Source: Synchiropus splendidus (Eukaryota; Chordata; Actinopteri; Syngnathiformes; Callionymidae). From it: DNA of 64,000 nucleotides. Where the stretch lies: the NCBI RefSeq assembly GCF_027744825.2, contig NC_071335.1, positions 11,917,501 through 11,981,500 of the forward strand. The letters run 5' to 3'. The translations under genes were made by a program, and so were the position numbers. The number at the start of each line of letters is the position of its first letter. Positions within the stretch are counted from its first letter, which is position 1. Under the pieces are notes generated by a model that did no database searches, was not told the DNA's origin, and saw only the letters and a program-made list of their open reading frames with translations. This document shows positions 39,103 to 50,480 of the stretch, in pieces.

Positions 39103-39622
39103 AAAACACATCAACATGTTTTGCTTGAAAATACCAAGATTTTCAATTGTGTGACTATTGTGATCACACCCTGATCTGAAGAAGCCAAAGTTCACATCGA
39201 CACATTAGCCTTCAATATCTGCAGAAACAGATTTATCGAGTTAGTCTGGAGCATTCGCTGGAGATGCAGACATCTGTCATTAATTTAGGTTTGTTGGCTC
39301 CTGTCTGTCAAACACAGCGTCACCTGTTGAGATATTGGTTCCGCTGGATGATGAATGTCATCCATATGTGAAAACGTGTGCCTCCAATCGTGCACATGTG
39401 AATCACAGCTGAGCATCAGTTATTCCTCGCCGCTCATCCCCCATTTTAGATTCACTCTATTTTTTCACCGCGGTGTTCACGCTTTAATATATGTATTCAT
39501 CTCATTTTCCATGACAAGAGCCTTATCCTTTTCCCCCCGCGTTTGTGAGTTGCAGAATCAACAGCTACTCTCCTCTCCTCCATCAACTGCTTTTTATACA
39601 GTAAGAAAAACATAAGAAAGTG

Positions 39623-39636
39623 GTTGCCATGACAAC
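39623..39636. promoter_or_regulatory. RFX X-box-like motif
   Basis: GTTGCCATGACAAC is close to the X-box consensus. It sits about 1.3 kb downstream of the first coding exon, inside the intron. Confidence 0.4.
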
Positions 39637-40216
39637 TTCATCCAGCGCATCTTCACTTGCTCTGCATGTGCGCGATGTGGATGCCTTACAAGAGCTGAAG
39701 GTTAAGGACAACCAGGGAAGTTAAAAAAAGACGCAGATGGATGTGCAAATATGCACGCATGGACGGACACACACAAATACACACACACTTGTGTAACTGC
39801 CCTCTCCTCCTTGTCACTTTCAGTTTGCCACCTCTGTCTTTTTGTCAGCTGTAAAATGTTTTAATTATACGTTGAGCCGACATCCCTCCCGCCCTCCTCT
39901 CCACACACCATCCACAATTTTACAACCCCTCGCCCACTGCCTTTCACTCTCTCTTGCTTCTCTCTTGAATCACACAGCTGTGCTTTTTGACCTCGAGATT
40001 GTTATAATTCAACATTCATGCTGGGAACAAATGGCTGCTCTGAACCTGATACAGTTGATGGTTTCCTTAAGATCCATTAACAGTCATAACAAACAAGTAT
40101 GTATGTATCTAAATGTTAAATGTCAGTCTAAATTGTTTATGTAAAGGTGAATTAATAACATATACACAGCCTTGTGCCACAAAGATAATAATATAATATA
40201 TAATAATATAAATATT

Positions 40217-40277
40217 GTTATGTTATGTTATGTTATGTTATGTTATGTTATGTTATGTTATGTTATGTTATGTTATG
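40217..40277. repeat. (GTTAT)n pentanucleotide microsatellite, 61 bp
   Basis: Twelve near-perfect GTTAT units, preceded by an ATAATA-rich stretch from about 40187. Confidence 0.95.
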
Positions 40278-40430
40278 CAAAATCTTTAAAACATACAAAA
40301 TAGAAATTAAAGCGAAATCTCATTCAGCCTTTTTTTTATTAGTATTAGTATTAGTATTTTTAAACAATTGACAGTATTTCTTTATCTCAGAATTTCCCTC
40401 TTTCTTTCAGGTATTTTGAAGTTTAAGTCC

Positions 40431-40700
40431 TCAAATTAAGGCACACACTTCTGGGGACTTGCAAAAGGTCCCCACAAGCAGGTGTGTTTCTAAGAATTGG
40501 TCCCCACAAGTAGAGCTATACAGGTTACACACATGGTTGTACTTCGGTCTTAGTGAGGACACTCGCTTGACAAAATGATTTCCTCCCTGTTAACAGAACC
40601 ATCTAAAACAATAACCTTAACCAGTACTCTTTAATAAACATCAACCTAATTCCAATAACCCAGTTATAATGAAGATTTAATTCTCAAACGGAGGGTCTTT
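40431..40700 (+). repeat. dispersed repeat, copy 2, with GGTCCCCACAAG motifs
   Basis: It contains AGGTCCCCACAAGCAGG and TTGGTCCCCACAAGTAG, a signature of abundant fish repeats. It is then near-identical to 36783-36960 for about 170 bp. It lies just downstream of the first coding exon's donor, inside the intron. Confidence 0.75.
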
Positions 40701-40899
40701 GCACTGTTGGTTAAAACCTCACGATTGCGATTAATAGTTGTGGTTTGTAACTGGAAGCCAGAACTTCCCGTGAGCTCAGTGGATACTTCAAGGACTACTT
40801 CATTTTCATGTTTTTAGGCAGTTGGATCAAGTTTTTGAGAGCACGCTTCAAAGAAGAAGGACTCATAACACAAGGAATAGATGATGGTAACCTTCCTAC

Positions 40900-41562
40900 C
40901 TTGGCAGCCATGACCATGGAGGAGCCTCCTCTGATTCCGAGTATGGGAATGTGAGTCTGGGCGGAGATGAAGTCCAGGATCTGGGCGATGGCCTCCTTGT
41001 CCGTGTCGTCACCGAACACTACTCCTTGCAGCGAGCTGCGCGTCATTTGTCCACAGATCCGGTTGATGATGCTCTTTGGGTCCGTCTCATTCATGGTGAC
41101 CACGTCAACTTTGGGAGGGTACGGTATATGCAGGAAGTCTTCCTTCTCCAGCCCCGCTCCCAGGGTCACTTCACTAGAGTTGCCCACCAAGATGACGGAA
41201 ATGCTGAGAGAGTTGATCAGTTTGGGGTTGATGGGCAGAACTGCTGGTGAGCCGGGGGAGAATGGAGGAGGGATGACCACACCCCTCTGGTTGCCACCTC
41301 CCCGCTGTCCCCCTTGTCCACCTGGGGAACCGCCAGCTCCTGTGCCTGGACCGCCACCCCTGCGTGACTCGCAGACAGGTAGGATCGCAAAGGTGAGAAG
41401 GAGCAGCGAGAAGGACAAGGAGAGGAAGGGCAGAGTCGGTCGAGGTGAGGGGAGACACTGCGGAGCTGAGGCTGCAGAAGGTGAGCGACTGGTGACTGAG
41501 CAGGGGGGAACGAGACGCTTGTCCTGAAGACAGGAGGGAGACAGGTGGAGGCTGACAAGCAT
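40900..41562 (-). CDS. grin2b: grin2b first coding exon: start codon, signal peptide, Gly/Pro-rich leader, first ATD strand
   Basis: This is a 221-codon open segment from an ATG at 41562 (G at -3) to the donor CCAAG|GTAGGA. The ATG is the only Met before residue 157, so it is the likely start. The frame is also open for the 24 nt back to the acceptor. Residues 1-43 are Ser/Pro-rich. A hydrophobic core lies at about 44-63 ([20 protein letters not shown]), with probable cleavage after CES at about 66. Residues 67-117 are Gly/Pro-rich low complexity. From about 120 the peptide is GluN2[13 protein letters not shown], then [13 protein letters not shown] (sequon aligned to N74), RIC (Cys aligned to C86), [20 protein letters not shown] and [16 protein letters not shown]. 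The human exon encodes 137 residues, so this one is about 84 longer. Arg replaces zinc-ligand H127 and Ala replaces D136. Confidence 0.92.
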
Positions 41563-41586
41563 TGCGGAGGAGTGTAAATGACGTCC
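41563..41586 (-). other. grin2b: 5' leader and splice acceptor of the first coding exon
   Basis: A strong acceptor (T6 then CTCTCTCTGTCTCTCTCCAG) ends at 41587. The exon then has 24 nt before the ATG. The leader exon or exons must lie upstream, at higher coordinates. Those 24 nt are open in the ATG frame, so a coding extension from an upstream exon cannot be ruled out. Confidence 0.7.
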
Positions 41587-42609
41587 CTGGAGAGAGACAG
41601 AGAGAGAAAAAATATATATATATAGTACATTCAGCCCGGTTGGTTTTTTTCTTTTTGGCTAAAATGTGGCAGCGTAGAGTGCTCCTGCCTTCATCAGCCT
41701 CCCACTATGAGGGGTGAAACTCTGTAGACAGGCAAAGAGCTCTGTTGATGGAAACGGCGTGAACCAATTACCCTGCATTTACTAGAACGTACTCGCTGGA
41801 GCAGCACCAGTGGAGTAAATCATTGTTTTGAGGTAGAGTGCGTGGAAGACACACAGCAAGCAGTAAGGCACCTCTCTTTGGAGTTTGGAGGTTCTCAGCA
41901 GAAAACACATACATCCCACAGTCAAACAACTCTCACCATCACAGAATGTAGCAGCCACTTCAACTGAAGGTTCAACAGAACAGAAGGTACCATCAATACT
42001 GCTTCAGGAACCTTTATCCTTTAACACACAATTTTGTCATCAAACTGAAGAAGCACTGCTGAAGGAGTCGTTTGAGAAGCACCATGTTCTCGTGTCTGTC
42101 CATGAAGACCCGAAAGCCATCAAAGCAAGTGGCAAAATTAACTTGCACTTCAATTCATTTAAAGTCAGTTTTGTGCGCCACGTGTCTATTGGAACTAAGT
42201 GCATGTTCTATATTCCATTCAAGTAATAGAACTTTCACTTTCCTCTTGATTTCATATGTGGTCAACAACCATATTTAATCTACTTACACCTGAACAAACC
42301 AAAACCTTGTGAAATGACATGAAACCATGTGATCATTGCAAAGATATTTATTAGTCATTGAAAAGTCCAACCAGCAGCAGAACCAGGTACAAATTATGTT
42401 CATGAAATGTACTAAAGAAAAAAATACACTTGAGAAAATTGGAAAAACTGAATAAAAGTCTGTATTAAATAAATACAATAAAACCATGTGTAAATAAAAT
42501 AAATTATATAATAAAAATATATCTTATTTATACTCCAAAGAAGATATAAGTAAAGGGTAAATGAAAGTATAACATGTTCTAATTAATTTTAGGTGCTTTC
42601 ATAAACAGT

Positions 42610-42873
42610 TTTCACTGTGGGGGGGGCGGCATCACTTTCTTTATCATTTTTTTCTTTTCAAGAACTTCTCCATAGTTCTTAACTATCACAGATTTGCCGC
42701 TGGAAAGTCACTTCAGTGACACACTACTGGCGCCATACGTGGCTAATGTGTTTAAACTGAGCGTCTCGCAGCCCTCACGGCTGAAAGGGGTAAAACACAA
42801 AAAGTTTTAGCGGAAGTATAGGGGGCGCTCACGGCCCAACCATGGGCCCCGGCCCTACGGTTAAAAACCACTG
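42610..42873. mobile_element. possible hAT remnant (right end)
   Basis: The right end read in reverse is CAGTGGTTTTTAACCGTAGG, followed by GCCGGGGCCCA. This is the familiar CAGTGGTT(C/T)TTAACC type of hAT terminus. The left end is unclear, perhaps near the G-run at 42619. Confidence 0.45.
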
Positions 42874-44714
42874 CTCTAAACTACGTGAAAACAGGGGTTA
42901 AAAATTGAAAGACTGACAGGGAAAGTGCCCATTGTCTATTGTTAAGGAGGAAGAGAGGCGACTGTTCACGGCACAGGAACATGAAGCTGCAGCTGTTTAC
43001 TCTCAGAACCATGTTGCCTGTACTTTAACTCACTGTCTTTGACAGGACACCCAAAATATATGAAGACACGAGATTCCCTCTGCATGTAAAATGGTCTTTA
43101 AATATTGACTGAAAGTCGCATTTCATTTACACATCTTAACTTCAAGTGAGTTCATGCACAAAGAAGGTTGTTTTGAAATGTGCTCAGGCTTATCACGACT
43201 GCTTAGTCACTTGACCTCCAAAATACTGCTACCCTTATGGGTAATGAAATACTTTCTGTCTCTTTTCAAGTGGAGCTGGAACCTTTCCCAGGAGAGCAGG
43301 GAGACACCGCGGACTGGTCGCAGCTCCCTCACCAAGTACTTGGAACAAGAAGCAAATGTTTCATGATGTATCCTGATGTAATCCACTCCACACTGTGCTC
43401 ATGCAAGTCCTGTACAACCCTCACATAATTCTCGGATACTTCAGTACGAGGCTGTTCACACGACTGTAACAGGTCAATGTCTGTTTTGTGTGGGATGATT
43501 CACACAAGAGAAACGTTTAGGTGCCCTAATCCTGCTGTGAATGTCAGCACATTGACCTTCCAGTCATGATGGAGCACAAATGAAATAACTACCCGCCAAC
43601 ACCTTATATTTGTCTGGTTTGACGACACCATTGCTGCGGATGAGGAGCTAAAACATATAGTGTGACATCATTCGTCCCTCTCACTCTTCAACATTGCAAC
43701 GTCAGCAGGCAGCAGTGCACCTTATTTTGAGTTCCATCTCACAAAAAGTTGGTTTGTCAGCATCAAGCCACACACATGGTGATGCACCAGCTCGGCTGGA
43801 TCGGATCAGTGCCGACATCTGAACCTCTCATGTGGACAGAGCATAGTTCAAGCAAATGAACCACTTCATTCTGCCAGTTAAACTAAATCAGGCCACAACA
43901 GCGCAGATGTCAGGGACATCAACAGGTGGGAGTAGGATGAGTCAATCGGAGGGTCATTTGACCCGCTTCCAGCCTGCTGATCGACCTGGTTGGACTGGAT
44001 ATCTTCACTCTTACGCAGTGTGAAAGGGGACTAACAGATGAGTGATGCCATTTACATATATAAGTGGCAGAGTACGTTCGACTGCATCACCTACACAAAC
44101 TTGTCAATTACTCCTCCAGTTCTCTGTGAGTTGAAAGGCTGATAAAGTAAGTTAAAAACAAAATCTCCAAAGCAGAATGGAGACAAGAACTAAAAAAAAA
44201 AGCAGAAGTAAAGATTCCATAAATGTGATGGGTTTGTGAATAATGTAAAAGCATTTCATACTTTGTGAGCTTTAATGGTAAATAGTGGTATTGACCGTGC
44301 TTGTTATCAATATTAGAGTGCGACGAATTCTTCAGGACAACACTCTGAAGCGCAGAGAGTGAAAGAAGCAGGAGGAGGATGCGAGTGGGAGGACAGAACA
44401 AAGGGGAGGAGAGAGAAGAGTGGGGCGAGGGAGGGAATAAACAGAGACGTACACAAAAGAGACGGAGGAGGAGGAAGAAACGTAATAAGAGGAGGTGGGG
44501 AGGTGTGAAGGGGCCTCACAGCACAAGATGAAAAGAAGACATGATTAGCTCCACTATAAAAAGAGAGGAGTGTCACAATAGTGACATCCGCACCGTGGCA
44601 GTCAACAGTTCAGAGGAGGAAACAGAAAGATGCCGAATACAGAGGTGTTGAATGGCAGCTATCAAAACTTATCTAAACCAATGCCAGCATGTGTTTCCTC
44701 CACCGCAGACCTCA

Positions 44715-44728
44715 GTTTCCATGGTTAC
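44715..44728. promoter_or_regulatory. RFX X-box-like motif
   Basis: GTTTCCATGGTTAC, a good half-palindrome about 3.1 kb upstream of the first coding exon. Confidence 0.35.
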
Positions 44729-45405
44729 GATTTAAATAAGCTTCGCATTACACCCAGGGAGAAGCTACACACTGCTGGACCAATTTAAAAGCTTGGCCTC
44801 ACCTAAAAATGCCAGGTTTACTTTGATCTGAACTCACAACTACAGCTCACGAATAAAAAAAATGTAATGCCTGCAGTTTAAATTGAAAGGCAAATGCACC
44901 TGCACTTATCCTCACGGACACACGCTCGATAATTGCACTTCTGCAGATGGAGACGTCATCTTTCAGCATTCCTCGCATTAAAAATACATTTCCAAAAGTG
45001 CTGCTGTCTAATGAATGGAAATAACCAGAGACAAAGTGGCGAGTGTGACAAACAAAAGAGTTGGGAAGCTTTTTTTTTTTTGCTCTTCCACACAAACGCA
45101 CCTTCAATCCATCCCCTTTAACTCCTCACAAATCTGATTGTGTATGTGATGTATTTTTATGGTGGTTTGATATGCGCCCCCATCTTCATTCATTAAGGAC
45201 TCAAGGCTCTGGCTTCAATAATGGATACATGAAGAGAACAGGTCATTTTTTTCCCAGTAATCCTGGTCTCCAACTTGCCCAAAGTCTCCCACTCCGCTGG
45301 CTTTGCTGACTTCTGGTAGCTGACCCGATCCACCTTAACACTGTGGTACTACCGGGCCACTGATGGATACCCACTCACACTGCCCATGGAACCATTGGCT
45401 TCCAC

Positions 45406-45828
45406 CAGGGTGGGCAATTCAATTCCCTAAAGGGCCACATTAGAAAGTGTAACGGTTGTGAGGGGCCATCATCAAAAGGAAGGCCAATTGAAATAATTCA
45501 TTTTATATGCACTTTATTTTCAATATAAATCAACTATGGACTAAACGTTAAAGATAAAAAGGCAGCTTATTTCAAAAATGTTCAGTATTACTTCAATGTA
45601 TTTTGAGGAACAAGAAAAACACAAAAATGGCCAATGAAAAGAAGAACATTTTAGTCTTAAAACAAGAACATGTTATATTTACTGCTGACGTGGTGGTTGT
45701 GACTACAAGAAACAACAAAAAAGGTAGAAAAATTAGGACATATTAGTTTTAGTCTGATGTCAAACGGGCCACCAAAAAACAGGCATCGGGCCGTATATGG
45801 CTCCCGGGCCGCACTTTGCCCAGGTCTG
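45406..45828. mobile_element. non-autonomous hAT-type element, 423 bp
   Basis: The left end is CAGGGTGGGCAATTCAATTC. The right end read in reverse is CAGACCTGGGCAAAGTGCGG. Flanking octamers gcttccac and gctgacac match at 6 of 8 positions, fitting an 8-bp duplication. The GGGCC-rich ends are typical of hAT elements in fish. Confidence 0.75.
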
Positions 45829-48800
45829 GCTGACACTGAGAGGACCATCTTGCTGTTGGACCACATGACTGGCAGCTGTCTGGGCCCCTCACCTGTGGAA
45901 TAAGCTCCCCAGCAGAATATCTTGTGCTTTTCAGACTTTTTTTTTAAGTCACACAAGGTGAGCAGCTTGGGTTGACTCTATTTTTGGTCCGATCTTCATT
46001 TCTGTATGTCTCATGGAAGCATCTGCAGTGAATGAAGTGGCCATGTTTGGAGCCAAGGCTTCAAGACATAAGCGTCGACTAAAATGCTGCACAGCACAAT
46101 ATGTCTGGCGGCAGCGTGTTAAACAGATAGACATCACGATGTCTGAGTGTGCTACGCAGCAGTTTCACAGAAACATGTGCAGTGGCATGAAACGGAACAG
46201 GATGGCAATAAAGTTGAACATAAAAGCCACATGTGCGCGTTGCTAGTGTGGAGCGGTTTACATTAAACACGATCAACCAACTCGTAGCGTGATTAGCGCA
46301 CGCATGCATGACCACCGGGCTTGGCACGCAAATGGCAAACACAGCAGGTCAAGCGATGTTTGGCTTCACGCTATCAAACATCTGAGACATTTTAATCATG
46401 TGAGGAATCAGTGCGCCCGATAGAAAGACGCCGCCTAAAGGGGAGCAGACACGACAGCAGAGCTGCGTCGATGGCAGACCCACTTCAACAAAGTACTGGT
46501 GACTCACAGTTGAACACACTTGAAAAAGTTATGCCTGTTTTTTATGTTGAAAGTAAGTTATTATAAATTATTATTATGTTCTTGTCTGTCTGTGAGTGTT
46601 TATATCGTTCTACAAAATATATCTTGTTACACTAGTGGTAAAAATGACATACACGAAAATGCTACATACTGTATAAGTGATTCAGATATTTTTTTATCAT
46701 TTAAAAACATTTTTCTCCCCAGAATATTATTACTTTTTTCACTTTTTGACAGGCAGCAGGGTCGTGATATCATATCTTGGTATACACATCTGAGCCAAAC
46801 CGTATCCTTGATACCTTCATTCTGCTCACCACCTCACATAAAATCTCCTCTGAGATTTAGGCGCTGGATTATACCATCAATCTAATCCAGGATCATAGAG
46901 GGATGTAGAACTGAAGAGAAACTAGTTGGATATTGGTTATTTAATCTAACTTCAGTTGCATTTTCTTCCGCTATGTCTCAGCATCGTATGTGACGAAACA
47001 AGAGCTTAGTCACTGAAACCAGTTAGTCCCAGAGTTTTAGTGACAGAAGATTTTCTCAGGGTCACATGACAGGTTCAGAGGGGAAAAATCTACTGTAGGT
47101 TTACGTGTTTCCACTACATGTAAACCATCATGGCTACGACTGAAATGAGAGCTGCCATGCCTTCAAAATAATGATCTCTCTGTTAAAGATGGACTCTCAC
47201 GTCAAACATTGAAACATGAATAAAACACATGACACATCATGGGGACGGACGTGATTATGGTGGTTTTTAAAAATCCCAAAAGACACACCATCATTACTAT
47301 ATGACAGGAATCCGTCCGTTGCTCGCAAACTCAAGACATGCACATTCGAAGAGACCTGCTGACTGAGATTTGCAACGTTTTTATTGTCATTCTCAATAGA
47401 TGTCAAAACTCCCCGCTTGTTTGGCTGCTTTCGATCGCTTCTTGATTTCCTTGTGTTCCGTTTAGTTAGTTATTACAGTAATCTGTAATACTTATCTGGT
47501 TATTTTGGATGGGAGCGAGTGAGAGGGGGGCTCCGCCATGGTTTAAAAAAGTCCTAGCCGAAGCCCTGTTTAGAGTATTGTTTGGGCATGATAGTATTTG
47601 ACTATGGTGTATAGATATAGGTGTGTTGAGTTGTACGTATGTATGTTAGCTTGTCCCCTGGTTAGGAGCAGCGCACCCCAGTAACTGGACGCTGCGCCGG
47701 CTTCTTCCCTCAGCTCCTATCTGTCAATTAAAATTCAACACAATTCAATTCATGCCTCCTTTTGGCTGCTTTTAATCAGTAAAACATCACGATCCATAAT
47801 AGTGGTAGTCGATCCATAATATAGTGCTGTATTAAAAAAAAAAACAAAAAAAAAAAACGTCACTGCAGAAGACATTAAGTCCGGCATGCAATTTAAAGCC
47901 ACATGCGGGTCCTTGTTATCGGCACTCTCCCAGGAGACGGGATGTTGTGGATTGCACTGTATCGCAGTGAAGAGGCATCGTGGATAACATAAGCTGACAG
48001 GCATATCTATTAGCAGGCCCATTTACATTGAGTGGGTGGTCAGAAAGGTGTTGAAGCAACCTTTCTCTTACCTCTGCAGAGCACACGTCCTCATCATACC
48101 AGTGGTCCATACGGAAATAATCATATTACTCTGCATTTGGGGAAAAAAAGATGTGCAAAATCTCAAGAGCATTTAATGGCTGGTAAAAAAAAAACTACCT
48201 TTGATCAACCTGAGAAAGGTGATAGCAAGGATTTGTCTGAAACATGTGGGAGCATAAGGATATTATTTTTAGGGTTTTGGAAAAACACCCACAAGCAATC
48301 AAAATCCATGCAGCTTAAGCAGCTTCTCAACAGCACATACTTCTGCATCAGACGGGAGGAATCCCCCCCAACACATATGTTGAGGCTCAGTGTTTCAGAC
48401 ACAGCGATTACATTGACAATAAACACTAATATTCAAATACCTTTACTGGTTAGAGTTCGGGGTTCGATGGAATGGCAGGTTTCAGAACTGAAGAAGCCTT
48501 TCAGATCCACATTTACTCCAGTTCCCTCTGAGATTTTTCTGTCTTACATAATTTTGCTGCTGTCAAGAAATAATTCATTTTCTACAGTATCCACCCGATA
48601 TTGCCGTTTTATGCGGCTGCTCCTAAAATGTGAAACGTGAACAGCCAGCTTGAACCGCCGTTCAAACAGTGTGGCACAGTCGGGTTCAGTCAGGTAATCA
48701 GACGTCACGCAGCTCCAAGTGTTCCACCGCAACATCAGATCAAGCTCACACGCCGTCTATTTACATCCTCTACCATTATTCAATTCAATCCCCATCATCT

Positions 48801-49944
48801 GTGTGAGGCAGCAGAAAGCTTGCAGCGGAATCATTCCAGCTCTCAACAGTCCAGGGACATATTCAGGATGTAGATGTTTCCCTCTGGGCCTGTACGTTGT
48901 ACCTTGTTCTCTGGTCTCAGATCTACGATTCCGATGAGAGATAAGTGAATCGCAGGAAACACAGGAGGGGTACAGCAGCTACAACACATGCAGAACGATA
49001 ACAAAACAAGATGGGAGATAAAGAATTCAGGCCTGAGTGAGCGCTTTAAGTCAAGGGAATGTTTTTACTTGGGGACATTCAGACTTCCCAGATGGTGAGA
49101 ACGTTTTCATGATGGGATTTGGACAACAAAATCTATTGAGTCACGCCACACAAAATAAGAAATAAATAGAAGAGCTTGTGTTGCTATGATGTTTTGCTAA
49201 AAAAAAGTTATCAAACAATCTAGTATGAGTAAAGATCCGCCTAGGTTTTGCACTTTGCAGCAAGCACGAAGCCTTTTTTTTTTATTATAATAAGCAAATT
49301 AGCTAGTAAGAGCTTTTATCCTGGAGCTTCTGTTTCATTTGCAAGTATTTCAAGTGCAAAGAGCAATATCCCCCACCCATGAAAAATCTAAAATAATGGT
49401 GAAATGTGAACCGTGGTCAGGATGTGGAGTATCAGAAACAGCCTGGAGAGAGCTGGATCTCACGGTCAGCCATGTTTGTCCCTTTTTTTGTTAGTCACTT
49501 TGCCCCGAAAGTGTTCAGGTGAGTTCCTCTTTTTCATTATGTCTATCATACAGTTAAATACGTAGAATCTGGACATTTAAGAATCCTTTTCTGAGTCAAC
49601 GTCCGAATCGTGAACCTTGTTAGTAGTAGCACGTGTGGGCAAATATGAGCGTCACACCTGACTTCATCTCAACAAGTCAGAGTGGAAATGACAACGCCCA
49701 TGCTGCGTAGAGGGGTGGGCAGAAGGAGACTCAAGTGATGGGTCGAGGTTGTGGGAGAGTTGCTGCGAGTAGTTGAAGGGATTGGTTGAAAGTGCGTTGG
49801 TGGTTGCGACTGCAAGATTGTGACTTCCTGGAGGGACTGGTTATTGGGCCACAGAGAGGTGGAAGAGTGATCCAAGTTATTGAGGTTGAGCACTGAGCAT
49901 GAAAGTTTTACAAAGCAAATTGATGATTGGTTTTTATGACTATA

Positions 49945-50213
49945 CAGGCAACATCTGACTCACGACCTGCTCGACTTACGTCCACCCGTACTTTTGACCA
50001 CGGCCAGCAGATGCTTTTTTTTAAATTCAATGCCAGCATATAGGCATCGCGTACAACAGTTACGGCAGCACAGTATCCAGCATCTCACTCTCTCACAGCC
50101 ATCTACCGCTACAGTAGCACCTATAACCCTCGCGTCGGCTATTTTGAATCCAATCTGACTTACGACCGGTTGGTCGGAACCGATCCCAGTCGTAAATTGG
50201 ATGTTACTCGCAG
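49945..50213. mobile_element. TIR repeat family, copy 2 (~269 bp)
   Basis: The left end reads CAGGCAACATCTGACTCACG. The right end in reverse reads CGAGTAACATCCAATTTACG. The interior matches copy 1 at 31578 over nearly its whole length with small indels. This is probably a non-autonomous DNA transposon; the superfamily is not assigned. Confidence 0.75.
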
Positions 50214-50420
50214 TTATCTCACAAACAACCTCAGTATTTACACCTGAAAGTTCTTTGTTTTATTTTCATTGGAACCTCATTGAAGAGTAATGAGGAACAG
50301 GGAAGCATTCACTTTATTTTAGGCTCTGTTTGATTTATTAAAATTAATTATTAATGCTTGCATGCTTTACAGCATGGCTGTGAGATCAGCATCTAGTTTG
50401 GAGTGTTTTATTTTCATTTT

Positions 50421-50480
50421 AGGCCACAAAAATGACTTGGCAGGCCATGTTTGGCCCCCAGGCCTTAACTTTGACACATG
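50421..50480. mobile_element. hAT terminal fragment
   Basis: It contains GGCCATGTTTGGCCCCCAGG followed by CCTTAACTTTGACACATG. This matches the end of a common class of fish and mammalian hAT elements (in reverse CATGTGTCAAAGTTAAGGCC). The partner end is not seen. Confidence 0.45.

Larger units (their letters stand above)
9657..40899 (-). other. grin2b: large grin2b intron (31.2 kb, phase 0)
   Basis: It is bounded by donor AAG|GTAGGA (40899) and acceptor TTCCAG (9657). It holds most of the mobile-element relics listed separately. Between them (about 9.7-18.2, 26-31.5, 32-35.3 and 37-38.3 kb) I see no supported gene, only short random open frames, some X-box-like motifs and simple repeats. Confidence 0.88.

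Noticed and set aside
40967..41527. 186-codon plus-strand frame opposite the first coding exon
   Set aside because: It is the antisense shadow of the GC-rich grin2b exon; the minus frame has clear GluN2B homology.
47500..47745. Possible LTR-like segment (GTCCTAGCCGAAGCCC ... AGCTCCTATCTGTCAATTA)
   Set aside because: It looked like a terminal repeat with a poly-A region, but no second copy, primer-binding site or TG/CA ends could be found.
48032..48640. 202-codon open frame on the plus strand
   Set aside because: It begins at a GTG, not ATG, has no recognisable domain or splice context and an ordinary composition. A frame of this length is not surprising in 64 kb read six ways.
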